Positions 35,538-48,740 of a stretch of 64,000 bases of DNA are shown here, piece by piece. Within the stretch, counting starts at the first letter, position 1. Each line of letters begins with the position of its first letter. Under the pieces are notes generated by a model, which was not told the DNA's origin, searched no databases, and was given only the letters and a program-made list of their open reading frames with translations. This DNA is from Carnegiea gigantea (taxonomy: Eukaryota > Streptophyta > Magnoliopsida > Caryophyllales > Cactaceae). The position numbers were made by a program, and so were the translations under genes. The DNA is taken from positions 1 through 64,000 of the forward strand of contig JAKOGI010001196.1 in the NCBI GenBank assembly GCA_029747015.1, in the 5' to 3' direction.

Positions 35538-38500
35538 GTAAACGAGTAGTATTCCTATAAAGGAAGCATTTTACTTATTAACATGTGAATGTTACATAGG
35601 TGCAAAGGAAAATGTGTTTGGCAACTAAATAGTGTTAACCTAATAAAAAACTTTTTTTAAAAAAACTAAGGAAATTATACAAAGGAAAATCAGCAAATTT
35701 GCTATCCTGAAATTTTAAAAATCAAAGGAAACTATACAAAGAAAATTATAGATAATGGGTGCTTAGCAAGGTACATTTTGATAATTGGTAATACAGTAAC
35801 ATGCAAGTACAAAATCTAGACCTATACGGCTATAGGTTTGGTTCACGAGTTGAGATGACAGGGAGTAGTTAGCTATCTAATATATCTATTGGTGCAAGAA
35901 TGCCAAAATAGGTCAGGAAAATAAACAAACTAAAATCATGTATTAAAAAAAAAAAGAGCTTCAAACGCGAATAAAAAAATTGCATTAGCACATAAAAGAA
36001 CATAGCAAGAAGAAAGCAAATTGATGAAGCAAGACCACAACATCAAGTAGCTATTCACTTGGGCAACTGATTCCTCCTCTCAACCCTTATCCTCAATATA
36101 AGGGACAAAAAAGGTATTCCCATATTGATCAGGATATGTCAACACACAAATAACAATAACACTTCAAAATTTAAATAAGTGAGGAAACTACAAGAACATC
36201 TAGAAATAGGCAAACAACTCCAACAGCTGAACACATCCCCACATGAAGAACCGTAAAAAGGTCTAAGATAACATAAGAAATCGATATTCAACCATTGACT
36301 ATAATACCAAGCTCAAGTGTCTTCACAATTTCACATTCATAGGACCTAAAAAATAGCAGCAAAAGAAGCCAATACCTCCAAACAATAAAGGCCCACCACC
36401 GTGAGAATTTTACTTAGCACTGTCCTCAAATCACAGATAGATCGATTGACATCTGAACCTCAAAAACATTACAAGTCAAAAATGAGACTAAAAAAACAAA
36501 GCTTCGCCCAAAAAAAATCCAAAGATAGGCTAAAAAGCAAGAGCTTAGCAATTAGCACCCACAACAATTAAAAAAAATAAAATTCATCTATTATATTAAA
36601 TAAGGAAATCTCTAGGTTCTGTAGCTTTAAACTAGAAGCTTTATTATTTCTAGATGCTCGTTCTGCTTAGAAACTCATGCGTATGTCGCATTTGATAGTT
36701 TGCTAAAACTGTCAAAGTTGGGGTGCTTAATTGGCTTAAACTAGAGTGCAGAGCTTTGAGTGTTAATAGGCTAATAACACGGGCAAACTATAAGAAGTGG
36801 AACAACAAGCATAAACCTCTGCCATCCTTGCAATGTTTAGTGAAATTTGGATTTAAAGAAATGAAATTATCTAATTTGATGCTACAAGAGGTGTTAACCA
36901 TATCAAAATTACTGTCTAGAGGCCCCCCCATTTGCTCAAGGGTTGAGTATACAAACGAAAACAGGGGAAGCTACACATAATGCCAAATTATAGCAAGAAA
37001 ATAGAGAAATTAGGCAAAATTAAAAGAGAGTGAATCAAATTGAGCACAATGCTCCATGTCCCCATGTTCAGTGTTTTAAGACAAGTAAAGAGAAACACAT
37101 GATGCCAAATTAGAGAGTGAAAGTAGAAACGGGGGAAACTGCGCATAATGTTAAATTATCCTTCCTACGTTTGTGCTAAATAAAGTGATCCAAATTTATA
37201 ATATATTTTTTGGGGGGGGACAGGTGACCATCCGATTGACAACACCCCTTTAATTGCTAGTGATTTACCCATATCATTTGGTTTTCTAATACATCTTCTA
37301 ATATTCTGATACATTTGTCAATAACTTTAGTTGCTAGTTATATGCTGTTGATGCGCAACAAAGAACATGCGGTGGGTTGTGATCAGATAGTGCAGGTAGC
37401 AATTGAATTAAGAAGCTAGGGTCCATATAGGCCTAATATTCTAATACGTCTTCTACCTAGATATGGGTCTAAGCATAGACTTCAAGGAATAGAACATAAC
37501 ATTCAGGTAGAAGTAGATCAAAGATGTCAATGTGCAATACTTTAAAGAATTAGAACAGAATACTAAAATAGTATCATCTTTGCTGAAAAGTGTAAGAGCT
37601 ACTATTGGAAGGTCATGTCAGTAGAAAATGTTGTAGCTCCTCCAATAGCTAGGAGTTAGGCTCCATTTAAGCCTGTCAAGTTCACTAACATAACCTATCT
37701 AATCTCTACAAATTGCCAAATTGTTGCTATTAAAACACTACTAAGAACTAAGGCATTTAGAAAAGAATCAGGAAAAATTAACAATATCTTTTAGCAATTG
37801 ATGTGCTAACTCTTGGACTGGTTTACAGGCCATCTATTTTCCAGTAGCATCACATATTGTAAGCCTATTGCTTGCTAAGACTCAAAAGTATCATCTCATA
37901 ATCACTAAAGTCGCAATACATAGCATATCTACAAAGTCGCTTATATGCATAGTTCATGCCTATCTCAAATTGCTTGCATGCTGATTAAGAAACAAAGCAA
38001 ATCAACTACCAAAAACAATTCATTGCCGAATTCAGTTGATTTGATTCATAAATTCCCCTATGTTTTACTCTACCATTTTTTTTAAAAACACATTTTACTT
38101 TTGCTTGTTTTTTAGTTTTATTTCTATGACACTAGGAGCCTTGAAACTGATAATAATGAAACTTATATGAACTCAAGATATGAATTTATAATTGCATAGG
38201 CTAAAATTTGAAGTAAATATCATATATAATTCACAGGTCTAATCTTTTCATGATATTAGGATTCTTGTTTACAACAAAAAAAAAAAGGCATTTTCTTGCA
38301 GCATCTACAAAGCATATCTAGCTAGCAAAATCAATTCCATACCAAATTGACTGTTTCATCCATGTATCGCCTTAAGTGGGTCAAATTGCTTCAAGAAATG
38401 GCTTATTAATAAGTAAAGCGAATCATCTTCCTCATGTTCTGCATTCTTTTCCTGATTCAATTCAATTGAACTGGAATTGCAAATTTTGATTACGAAGTTT

Positions 38501-39143
38501 TGAAGTTAGGTCAACCAAGGTCTGGGTTTCATCCTAATTTGACTCAAAGTAATAGTAATCAAGAGAGAAAGAGACGTAGAACCTGATGAAGAAGAAGGTG
38601 TTGTTGCAGCAAATGTTGATAAGATGGATCCAGTCATTCATAGACCACGTCAGCACTTGGTTGATTACCTTGGCTAGCCTTAGTTCCTTCACAGTCATGA
38701 ACTAGCTGGGTTGGAGCTGGAAAATGAAGAGTCAAATCGAGATGGTTGATGGGTGAGTGTGAGCGAAGGGTTTTGGGGGAGGGGGAATTAATTAGAATAA
38801 TAATTAAAAAAGGCATCTCTACCTGCCACGGAGCAACATAAAAGGCGCCTTAAGTTCCTTTTTTAAAGGAAATCTCAGCTTTGAAATTAATAAATAAAAA
38901 TTTACAACATATTTATATCTACCACGCTTAATATGTGAGGGCAATTATAAGGCCTACATCGCTGCACTTAATATGTGCGGACATATGTTAATGTGATTCT
39001 AACTTACTTATGAGGGTGGGTATATATCCTCCTCACTTAATTTGTGCAGATATAGTTCCAGGTACTCAATTCCACCATTTCTCGGCCACACAAAGTGACG
39101 TGTGGTTGGGTAACTGTGGTAGCATGATAATTTTTTTGTAGTG
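32880..39143 (-). mobile_element. CACTA (En/Spm) transposon, one end resolved
   Basis: The minus strand starts CACTACAAAAAAATT at 39143, the canonical CACTA terminus. Within 220 bp are subterminal repeats: CGCTTAATATGTGAGG (38925-38940), CACTTAATATGTGCGG (38965-38980) and CACTTAATTTGTGCAG (39034-39049), with a weaker copy at 39001-39016. A TNP2-like transposase lies downstream on the same strand. The element interrupts a gypsy integrase. The far end was not found; the lower limit given is where transposase homology fades. Bases 35540-38900 hold no recognised gene. Confidence 0.75.
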
Positions 39144-39559
39144 CCACCAGTAATGGGTTTTAAGTTATGGTACTCTTTGGCACTCTTGAGATGAGTCATG
39201 AAAGTCGAGTTATGTGCCTCTTTCATCAATTCACTCTTGAATTCTGAAACATTTTGCACACATTACCTTCTTTGATACCAAAGGACACGTTCCTTGATGT
39301 GAATGTTTTTTATCTTTCCCTTTTCAGCTCTTTCCTAATTTTCATTAACTCAGGGTCTTCACCCTGTTGCTTTTTAATTCTATCCATGAGGGAGAAATCA
39401 GATAGAGAACTGCTTAAGTATCCTTTTTCTCTGGGTAAAACAATTTTAATTTGAAGCTCTTCCAGCTGCTTTAGAAACCTCTTTTAATGGGTTAGCAAAC
39501 ATGCAATTAACTTAGTTGATTTTTTGCTTAAAGCATCTTCCATCATGTTCGTCTTCCCT

Positions 39560-40700
39560 AGATGGTACTTAATTTTCATTTCATAGTCCTTTAAGGGTTC
39601 TAACTATCATCTTCTTCACCTCATGTTAAGCTCTCTTTGAGTAAAAGATGTACTTAAGGCTTTTGTGGTCAATGAAAAGCTGAAAATCTCACAACTTGCC
39701 GTATATAGATAGTGTCTCCAAATTTTCAAAGCGAAAACCACAACATCTATTTTGAGATCATGAGTAGGGTAATTCTCTTCATATGGTTTCAATTGGTTGG
39801 AAGCATATGCGATCATTCTCCCGCTTTGCATAAGAACACCTTTAATCCCTTTTTAGAGGCGTCACTATATATCACAAATCTGTCAGTCCCTTCAAAAATG
39901 CTAAAATTGAGGCTAATACTAGCCTCTTCTTTAGTTCTTAGAAACTCTGCTTACACTCTTCTAACCATTCAAGCTTAGTGCACTTGGAAATAAACTAGGT
40001 AATAAGCAAAGCTAGTTTTGAGAAGCCTTTCACGAATCTCCAGTAATAGCCTAACACAACTAAGAAACTCCTAACTTCTATCACAATGGTGGGTCTAGGC
40101 CAATTTCACTATCATTCCACCTTAGCGAGGTCACCTGATACCCCATTCTCGGTCACTACAGAACTAGAAAATGGACCTTTTCCAACCAAAACTCACATTT
40201 CTTGAGTTTAGCATACAACTTGTGCTCCTCTAATGTCCTTAACACTGTTCTCAAATGTTCATCACGCTCCTCTTTGGATCAGAAACAAATGAAACTGTCA
40301 TTGATGAATGCCACAGTAAATTTATGCAGATAAGGCTTAAACACTCTATTCATTAGAGCTATGAAGAAAGCTGGGCCATTCATTAGCCTGAAGCGTACGT
40401 ATAGAAACTCACAATGCCCATATTAGGTCCTAAATGATGCTTTACACAAATCCTTCTCTTTAATTTTCAATTGATGATATCCTAATATCCTGACCTTAGG
40501 TCAATTTCAAAGTACACTGCTAGTCTACCAATGGATCAAACAAGTCATCTATTGTTATAAGTGGAGACTTTTTCTTAATAATCACTTGTTGAGTTCACAG
40601 TAATAAGTCTTCCTAGTAACGCTTCACCATCATTCCAAAGGCTTGCATAGCAAAATAATCAAGATTAATTTTTGAGAACTGCTCCCCCATATTCACGCTT
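39560..40700 (-). pseudogene. Gypsy reverse transcriptase and RNase H (broken)
   Basis: RT motif A reads YFEIDLRSGY near 40510-40480. Motif C near 40312-40295 reads AFINDS where the family has FIDD, so the first catalytic Asp is replaced by Asn. The connection region reads VIEVRSFLVVLGYYWRFVKGFSK near 40090-40020. RNase H follows at about 39830-39570: [34 protein letters not shown] and, after a frameshift, HKSLKYIF. Several stops occur, so the polyprotein is not expressed as such. Confidence 0.75.
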
Positions 40701-41149
40701 TCATCCCTTAGAGTAATAAGGGAGACTAGTTTTCATTTTCAATCAATAGTCACCTGATACATAGCTAGCCAATCCATCCCTAAAATAAAATCAAAGCCTT
40801 TATCTTTATCTTTACCAAGTCAGCAGGAAGGTTCTTCCCATTAACACTTACGGGATAGTTTCTAAGCATAACTTATGTTTATAGAATAGAACCCACTCGG
40901 GTGGCTACACACAGTTTATGATCTATTTCGATTGGGTTTCTGGAAAGCTTCTTAGTGAATTCAGGAGTCAGAAAAGAATGACTTGCACCTAAATCAACCA
41001 CAACATGAGCATAGGTTTTATCAAGAAGAAAAGTGTCTGACACAACCATGTTAGGCACCTCTGTTTTGCCTTCACCGAGGTAGAAAACTTGGCATGTAAC
41101 TTGTGGCTTCTTGCCTTCTTTCTTATTATAGACAGGAGGTCAACTTTGT

Positions 41150-42030
41150 TGCATTGAAGGTTGAGGTTTGTACCACTATCCTTAGGTGTTGCCTTGGTTG
41201 TTCCATGAGGCTTTTGGACAATCAGCCACTAAATGTCCAGCTTTCCCATAACCATAGCATTGTCCTTGAACCCCTCTATTAAGGTTCAAGGTCATGGCTA
41301 AAGCACTTATCACAACACTTCCTCTCCTTGCCGCTTTTAAGCTATTTTCCCTTGCTTTGGTTCTTCCCAGGGGTGAACCTTTTTGATTTCCTCCCAAGTT
41401 GGGAGTTAGAGCTTCTAAAACCTAACTTTCTCTTAGCGTGTGCTTCTCCTTCTCTGCTTTATTCTTATTCACTAGCATTGCTGTCTTGATAACTTTTGGG
41501 TATATCTCTTGAAAATTAACATAGGAATAGCCTGTTACTTCCTTCTTAAGCTAACTCTTCAACCCATACTTAAATCGTTCCAATCTCATCTCATTAGTAG
41601 GCACATAGGCCGGAATAAAGTGACTAAGCTCATTGAACTTACTTGTATACTCCAACATGGTCATGGTCTTCCCCTGTTTGAACTTAAGAAATTCCTACTT
41701 CTTAGCCCACTTAACATCTTTAAGATAGTACTTTTGATCCATAAGACTTTTGAACTTATCTCATGTCAAGGCTTGCTCTCCCTCCAAGGTAAATAGTTTC
41801 CCAGTAATACTTTGCTTCCTTCTTAAATTGATGGATGGCTAATTGAACCTTAAATTGCTTAAGGCACTCTATAACATAGAATAAGATTTGCATCTTCCTT
41901 AGTCATTCCTTATATAGTAATAGGTCAAGTCATCCTTTAAATTTTGGGGATTATAGCTTGATAAATTTACAAACCATATCCATGGTTCTCGACATAGGAT
42001 AAGAAGGTGGTAGTCTTCTCCTAGCTGGCA
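41150..42030 (-). pseudogene. Gypsy gag with damaged zinc knuckle
   Basis: Capsid-type phrases on the minus strand (KKMQILFYVIECLKQFKVQL, KEAKYYWETI) mark a gypsy gag between about 42000 and 41500. The frame 41397-41182 carries the nucleocapsid zinc knuckle, QCYGYGKAGHLVADC. The second Cys of CX2CX4HX4C is replaced by Tyr, consistent with a G-to-A change. Stops interrupt the capsid part. Start and end limits are approximate. Confidence 0.65.
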
Positions 42031-43275
42031 TCTGCTCACACACATGCATATAGACGCACACAATTAAGTTAAGGGTTACATTATTAGTAGTTCATTCATG
42101 TACATGATTTCAATGCATATATCATTTCCTACATTCATAGAAAAATACTAATTAATCATAAGATACTAGTAGCATTTATAAACCTTACATAGTTAAGAAA
42201 ATACAAGTAGTTTAGCTACTTACCATGCTAATAGGTGCTTTAGTTACACTCAAATAGTTAGTTACAAAATTTTGGACTCATGATTATAGAATGAATGCCA
42301 CCTACATTGCTAATCCTAAATAGAGTTTGGATTACAACCACATAGCTAAGTCTGCTACACCATACTAAGGTAGTTTACTACAACTTAGGTAAGGTCAGCT
42401 ACACCTTCCGCTCCACACTATCAAGGCAGGTGCTACTTATTCTTTACCCGAGGAGCTAGTCTCAGATGGGTCTTCTTTTTCCACCTCCATATCATTGAGA
42501 TCATCCACAACATATTAGTTAGAACCCTTAGACTCGTTGTTCAGGGCTAGTTGCATTGTTCACTGTATGATGGGTGTAAGCTATATGTCAACTTCTTTTT
42601 CTACTAGATCAAGCATGCAAGCCATAGTACCTTTTCATCCCCTAGGGTAATATAACCCATGGGCATCTACCCAACGTATGCACATACAAGCTACCCTCTT
42701 ATATACCATGGCTCAGTGGGAATGCATAATGAGGTCTATCATCTGGTGATTCTCGAATACTATCCTCCCATCTCCTCCCCCTAGAATCACTCATCCCTAA
42801 ATAGGTCCTACTAACTCTTTTAGCATAGGCTAGTCTATTGTTGCTTGCCTTTCGACTAGGTTATCAGCTAGGTTATCTAGTTGAGGTTCAATAAAGCAAA
42901 CGAAATTGACCATCTAGCTACAGGTAAAGTCGGTCTATCGATGGGGAAACATCCACTAGCGAAAACTGGTAGCAATCTTAGCCTCAGGGATTGCAGTCAA
43001 GATCTTCCCCATAAAGTACATAACCCGATAACTAGGTGTAAAGCGTATTGGACCCTAATGGTTGAAAGCCTCAACACATCTCTAGAAGAAGACAACATTC
43101 CACATCATCATCTAAAAGGGCATAAAAGCATGATCATTAAGATTGAACACCATCCTAATCATCACATTAGACACGTAAGCATGTATTGTCGGTTCATGAG
43201 AATAATGATAAATTACACATAAATCACACATTTTTAGGCAATTCATCCACACTAACAAATCATGATGCCGCCTAT

Positions 43276-43288
43276 GGCTCTGATACCA
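43276..43288 (-). other. Gypsy primer-binding site (initiator tRNA-Met)
   Basis: The minus strand reads TGGTATCAGAGCC, the complement of the 3' end of plant initiator tRNA-Met, used to prime minus-strand DNA synthesis in many LTR elements. It lies five bases inside the proposed 5' LTR end and upstream of gag in the same orientation, supporting the strand and layout of this element. Confidence 0.85.
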
Positions 43289-43293
43289 CCAAA

Positions 43294-46081
43294 TATAACA
43301 CCCGTCCCCCTCTGGTGGAATATTACATTGCCAAGACTCCCTTAAGAAATCCATAAAGCTAAATTAATATTAAACCCACTCAAGTGGGCTTAGGAATTAG
43401 GAAAAGTGGGGGTAATTTTCTTAAGAAAAATTTCTACCCTTCGCTTGAATTATCGCACTAAGCAAGGACTAGAAAGTTGATCAACCTGGTAATGTTTTAT
43501 TAGAAATATTCATGATACATCCTCCATAGGCAAACCCGCACGGAGTACTTATTGCCTATCAACAAGTCCATGCTAACCAAGCTTAAAGAAGGGAAATAGA
43601 AGCCTCCACATGTTACACAATTGGGGTAGCAACCTAACCCTACAACGCACTTAAGAAAGTGTTATGATATGTTCAGGGATGGGGTAGGTGGCGTTGACCC
43701 TAAGAAGGTCAGCAGTGTCAAACTATAATATATTACAACATTACAAGGCCAAAAGACAACCTCCATACTAAACCAACTTATATGAGCAGCATTTAAAAAC
43801 AACACAGTAAACTAACATCCCCAACATGGATTATCAACTAAAAGCACAAACCTCCCAGGAAGACTGTACTTAATCTGAATCTAAAAAAAGGGGGAAAAGA
43901 AGTTGGTGAGCAAACCACATGCTCAATTGATAACTGACACCCTTTAAACTAAAAACATTTGGACATCATATTAAATATATTAGCACACAAATATTATTGG
44001 CATAATAATAGCTTAAGAGTATCAGTAAGAAATCGTTTTTATGAACTCTTAGAAGAATGAAACTGAACTCTCTTTATTCTTGCTTCTAAATGAAATCTAA
44101 ATGAAAGTGGCTCACTTGTACCCTAAAAATCATTTTCTTTCACACAATCGCAAATCACATGCAAACAGGTTGAGGATACAATTTCAATTTCAGTTGAACA
44201 GAACGAAATGGATTTATGAAACTCCACCTATTTGGATCAAAAATTCATTCTTATGATATTAAATAATTGTTAGCCTCTAGTTCTTTCATATACAGGTGAA
44301 ACGCATACCTGCTAAACACTTCGGTTTCCGAGACACACTAAAGTCTAAGATGTACTCTACCCTTGGTAGGATAAGATTAACCTGAAATGCATAGGTTAGT
44401 TTGGGAAACCTAGAGACAAATGGAAATCCCATAAGCCTAAAACGCATAGGTCTAGCCCTTCTTTAGAATTAGGCAATATTACGTAGCCCTTAAATCATTC
44501 ACAGCATCAAAGTGTTTTTCTATGAATAATAGCTTTGCAAAATAAAGAGCTTCCCACAAGAGAAATTTTCTTTTTAAAACTTTAAGTTATTGACTCAAAA
44601 TTGTTTAGAAATCACACTAATGTGAAAATCTTGATAAAACATCTTTAATAGCACAAAATAGCTCTTGGCAACATGAACACACTATTTATTAAGAATCAGA
44701 CACACATTTGGAATGTGATGTCGTGAAGTTTGAAATCTCTAAGAACTTGCTATAATCTTAATCTCGCATCCAGCTCATCTTATAAGACAACAATTAATTA
44801 TTTAGCATAGCATCATAAGTATAATAGCAATATTAGGAAAGAGACTTGTGATTGTATTAAACAACCATCAACTGCTTAACATAACAAAGGAGCTTTTAGT
44901 AACTTATGAGCAAAGTTCTCTTTCTCAATTCTCACTATTCGCCGTAGTGTTTGGCCAATTACCTCATTATCCATCATTTACTGCATATGTAAAGCAACCC
45001 CTCATTTTAAGGTCTCTTTACCAAAAGCCCACATCCAAAACTCCTTCACTATAAAGGTCTATTCTCATAACTCCAAGGAATTCATAGTAGGCAAGGTTTA
45101 CCCATAACATGCAAACATCCACAACAAATCACAAGCTAGATATATGTGTACATATCTAATATTTATATTTCCTTTTTTTCTCCTTTTCCATCATTTGTTT
45201 AAAATTAAAACAGCCCTCTTCAACCTCAATCCAACTTTCCACATTCTTTAAGTCATAGTCCACCAAAATTATGAACCCAAACCTTATTCATACAAATTAA
45301 ACAATTGGGCATGTGAAACTCAGGGGTCTTTAAAAAAGTAAAAATTCACTCACATGATCATAATTTCCTTCCCAAAAAACTACCACGGCCTCTGAATCAC
45401 CAAATTCCACCATAAAACCCTAATTTTCAACTTCAAGTCCACATTCTGCTCAAATTTGCTAGATCCAAGCATATGAATCTTAGAAATTACTCAAAATCAC
45501 ATGCATTCTACAAAAAAACCCAAAATCATTTTAGTTTGAAATTGGTACAATTTATGAAGAGAGTTACTCACTTTGAGTTTTGAGTGAAGAGGAAGCAAAT
45601 TGCAAGCACAATATCGTGAACTGGCTCTCTCTTTCCTTTTTCTTGCATGCTCTCACTCTCACCTTCTTCTTCGTCTTCTTCTTCTTCTTCTTCTTCTTCT
45701 TCTTCTTCCTTGCATGCTTTCTCTCTCTTTCCCTCTCTGTTACACGTGTGTGTGTCCTACCGTGAAAACTAAGCCACGCCTTTCTACTAAATGTAACCCG
45801 CCTCGATCCCCTTTTTTTCTTTTTCTTCCTTCTTCTTTCCCTCTTCATTTCCTATGTGAGTCAACCCTAACCACTCCTCTTTTCTTTTGTCTTTTGTTGA
45901 GTTGAGACATATATATCCAGGTATAAAAAGGAAATTCTAGGTTGACTCACTTTAACTAGTGTTTGACTAGAGTTTTGACCCCCTTAAGAAATATTAAAAG
46001 TCTAAATTTCAAAGATAAAAACATCAATTTAAGTCACACACAATTACAAATGGTTATTTGCCCAAAATATAATACGTCACA
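43294..46081 (-). repeat. Probable 5' LTR of the gypsy element (about 2.8 kb)
   Basis: On the minus strand the segment starts TGTGACGTATTATA at 46081 and ends GGGTGTTATA next to the primer-binding site; TGTGACG and GTGTTAYA are typical Tekay/Del-like LTR ends. A TATA-like TTTTTATACCTGG at about 45928-45916 would fit a promoter near the U3/R border. A (CTT)n tract lies at 45663-45708. The last dinucleotide is TA rather than CA, a possible point mutation. No second LTR is available for comparison, so the outer limit is inferred from sequence style. Confidence 0.5.
45663..45708. repeat. (CTT)n microsatellite
   Basis: Near-perfect CTT repeats on the + strand, with one CGT interruption, inside the proposed gypsy LTR. 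Open frames across it give Leu/Phe or Lys runs and are not genes. Confidence 0.95.
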
Positions 46082-47183
46082 GGATCTCGAAATTTACTGG
46101 ATAAAGAAGCTAAATTAATCCAACACTCGTGACTTAACTGTTGTATATTTCAGGTCTCTATAGTAAATCTCTATGTGTATATAATGAAGGCAAAGAAAAC
46201 TACATGTTGGATTCTGATTAGTCATTGAAAATGAGAGGAAAAAAACCATGTAGTGCTAGACTTGTAAAGTATATTTATTAAGAGAAGACAATAAAATTGA
46301 TTACAATTAATGGATACTCTGGTCATGAAACAATCACTTCATAGCTATTCAACAGTTGGCATAAACCCAACCTATAAATGATTAGCTACAAACTATATTT
46401 CACCAAAAGAAAAATAGAAGAAGAGAAGAGTATATCTACACTTCTGATCTATTGATGTATGATTTCACAATATTGGTGTCTTGGTGGTCTTGTATGCTTC
46501 TCTTCCACAAAGGATGGAGTGACAAAATATAGAGTTTTTTTGGCATTTTGGTTAGGTCTAAAGGAGGGAATAATATCAGGTAATTTAGTTAACAAAATTG
46601 TACCATTCAAGTATAATTTTGTTTAAGGAAATTTTAAGTAAGATAATAGAGCACAACAAAAGAATATTCTATTATTTTAGTGGTGTAAGGTCAATTCACT
46701 TATACTTTTAACTTGAAAAGACTAACAATTAAGCTAAAAACTTTAGATTACTTGAACACTCAATAATTAGTTACTCGTTTGGATATAGGATGAGGGCAAA
46801 AATGGCTCTATGAAAGAGTTTAGCTTTCAAGTAAGTTAATTGATCGAAATGCCTCTACTGATTGCTTCATTAAAATTACAATAAATTTTATTCAGATTCC
46901 CTCTATTGGGGGTCTTCTTTTTAAATTTTTAAGTTGTAAAAGACTTATCATATGACTTAACAAATTCTTCATTGTTTTTTAAATATTCCAATGTAGGATA
47001 CATAAGGGTGTGATATTTTCCTCAGTCTAAAGAATTGATGATATTTTTAGGTGTATGAATTGACCATTCGGTTGGCAGTAGTGGCATATTTATATTATTT
47101 TCATTTCCTTTATGTAGATATAGAAAAGAAAACATACATAGTTTCCTTATCATGGACAAATAGTAACCCATACCTATCTAATC

Positions 47184-47237
<54 letters not shown>

Positions 47238-48740
47238 AAAGTTGGATTGAACTCATGTATGAGCGACACGTGGAATGCTACATAGGATACCATCTAGGGT
47301 GCCACTTAGGATAAGAATGCCATGTAGGATAGCAATATAAAAGTTTTCTATCATGTAATTAAGATGGATGTAGGTTATCAATGCAATTTTAATTCAATTC
47401 AATGTTAACTTTTTTCATATGTTGTGACTAATTAGTAATTGAATTTTATCTTAAAAAACTTAAATATAGAACAAAGAAATGATTTAGATGTTACCCAAGA
47501 TAAAAAAAAATAAAGTGTGTTAGACATTATTTTTGAGGTAAGCATATATTAGACATCTAAATCTGTTTTTATATATTTATTTTTGAGTGAATATATCATG
47601 ATTTGACACTTGAATGCTAATTGGGTTGCTTATTTTGCATACTGTAAAGCTTGATTACTTAAGCATGTCATGTAATTGGATTTAGATAATATGAAATATA
47701 GTAGGACCTTAATGTGATTGTGGGTTTCGCTTACGACTACTTTTAGTTGGTACAATATTTAGTTTCTTTTCATATTTGTAACTTATGTTCATGATATTAA
47801 AAAAACGTTTCAGTGAGTTATTCAATTTATATTTCACTTGAGATTATATTTTGCCCTCAAAAATCACATAGTATAATTAGTTCTTTTAGCAAATTTAAAC
47901 TTAAACTTAATGGGTAAATTAACACATAAGAGTAGTTTGTCTACATTCCCACAATAGGCTATAATTGACTTCATAAATTAGTGCTCTCCCCTCCCAAAAA
48001 AAGAATGTTAAAAATTTTTCTAAATTCAAATTGTACTAAAATTTCTTCATCTGCTACTAATCTCCCATTCTTCTTTTTTATTTTTTTTCATTTTTCTTTG
48101 TTGGTTTTTTTTTGTAAATAATTATACACCAAAGAGATAAGATTAAGGCCAAAGACTTATGTGTCTTTTTGTTGCTATTGTCAATATTTTTCCATGCTTT
48201 GTTGATCATGAGAATAATTAATCATATTTATTTTTATTCAAATTATGGGTCAAACAGTCGGAAGGTCCATGATTTCTATTCAATAATATTAAAGGTGCCG
48301 TTAAACTATTAAAATAATTTACAATGGACATATGAAGTAAATGCATCCATAATAAATACAATTAAACCAATAGGAATCTCTAGGAAAAAATGCATCTTTT
48401 GTGATGAATATTAGTTTTAAATGGCATGCGTCATGACCCTACGAATTTGACATTTGGTCTCACATGTGCTAACTAATCTTTTACTAATTTATTCTTATTA
48501 GTAAATTACCTTATTATTCCATTTGAATGCTCATCTTTAATATTACATAACCTTTGCTAGCTACCCCATTAGTTCATTTTAATGATCACCTTTAATTATT
48601 ATATTATATATTATTTTTGAAATTAATTACCTCATTATCCTGATAACTACTCATTTTACTTAGAGTTTATCTTAATTTGCAATTCCTATGAATAGGGACT
48701 TAATTTTTTAGAATCTTATCTAAGTTTACGTCATCATTTG
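46082..48740. other. AT-rich intergenic DNA with a (TA)n tract
   Basis: No gene is recognised. A pure (TA)n run lies at about 47186-47235. The 5' end of the second Helitron may lie in this interval, but no TC terminus could be chosen with confidence. Many poly(A/T) stretches and short degenerate repeats are present. Confidence 0.5.

Larger units (their letters stand above)
39144..43293 (-). mobile_element. Ty3/gypsy retrotransposon body, degenerate
   Basis: The minus strand gives, in order, a primer-binding site, gag, protease, reverse transcriptase, RNase H and the start of integrase, the Ty3/gypsy order. Gag phrases (CLKQFKVQLAIHQ, YYWET) appear near 41900-41800 and a zinc knuckle at about 41265-41218. 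Protease traces lie near 41000-40750. RT and RNase H fill 40700-39560, and the integrase N-terminal part (LMKEAHNSTFMTH) is near 39200. A CACTA element then interrupts it at 39143/39144. Stops are frequent. The rest of the integrase and the 3' LTR were not found in the window. Confidence 0.8.

Noticed and set aside
45564..45905. Open frames with Lys/Arg or Leu/Phe runs.
   Set aside because: They are produced by the CTT microsatellite within the proposed LTR.
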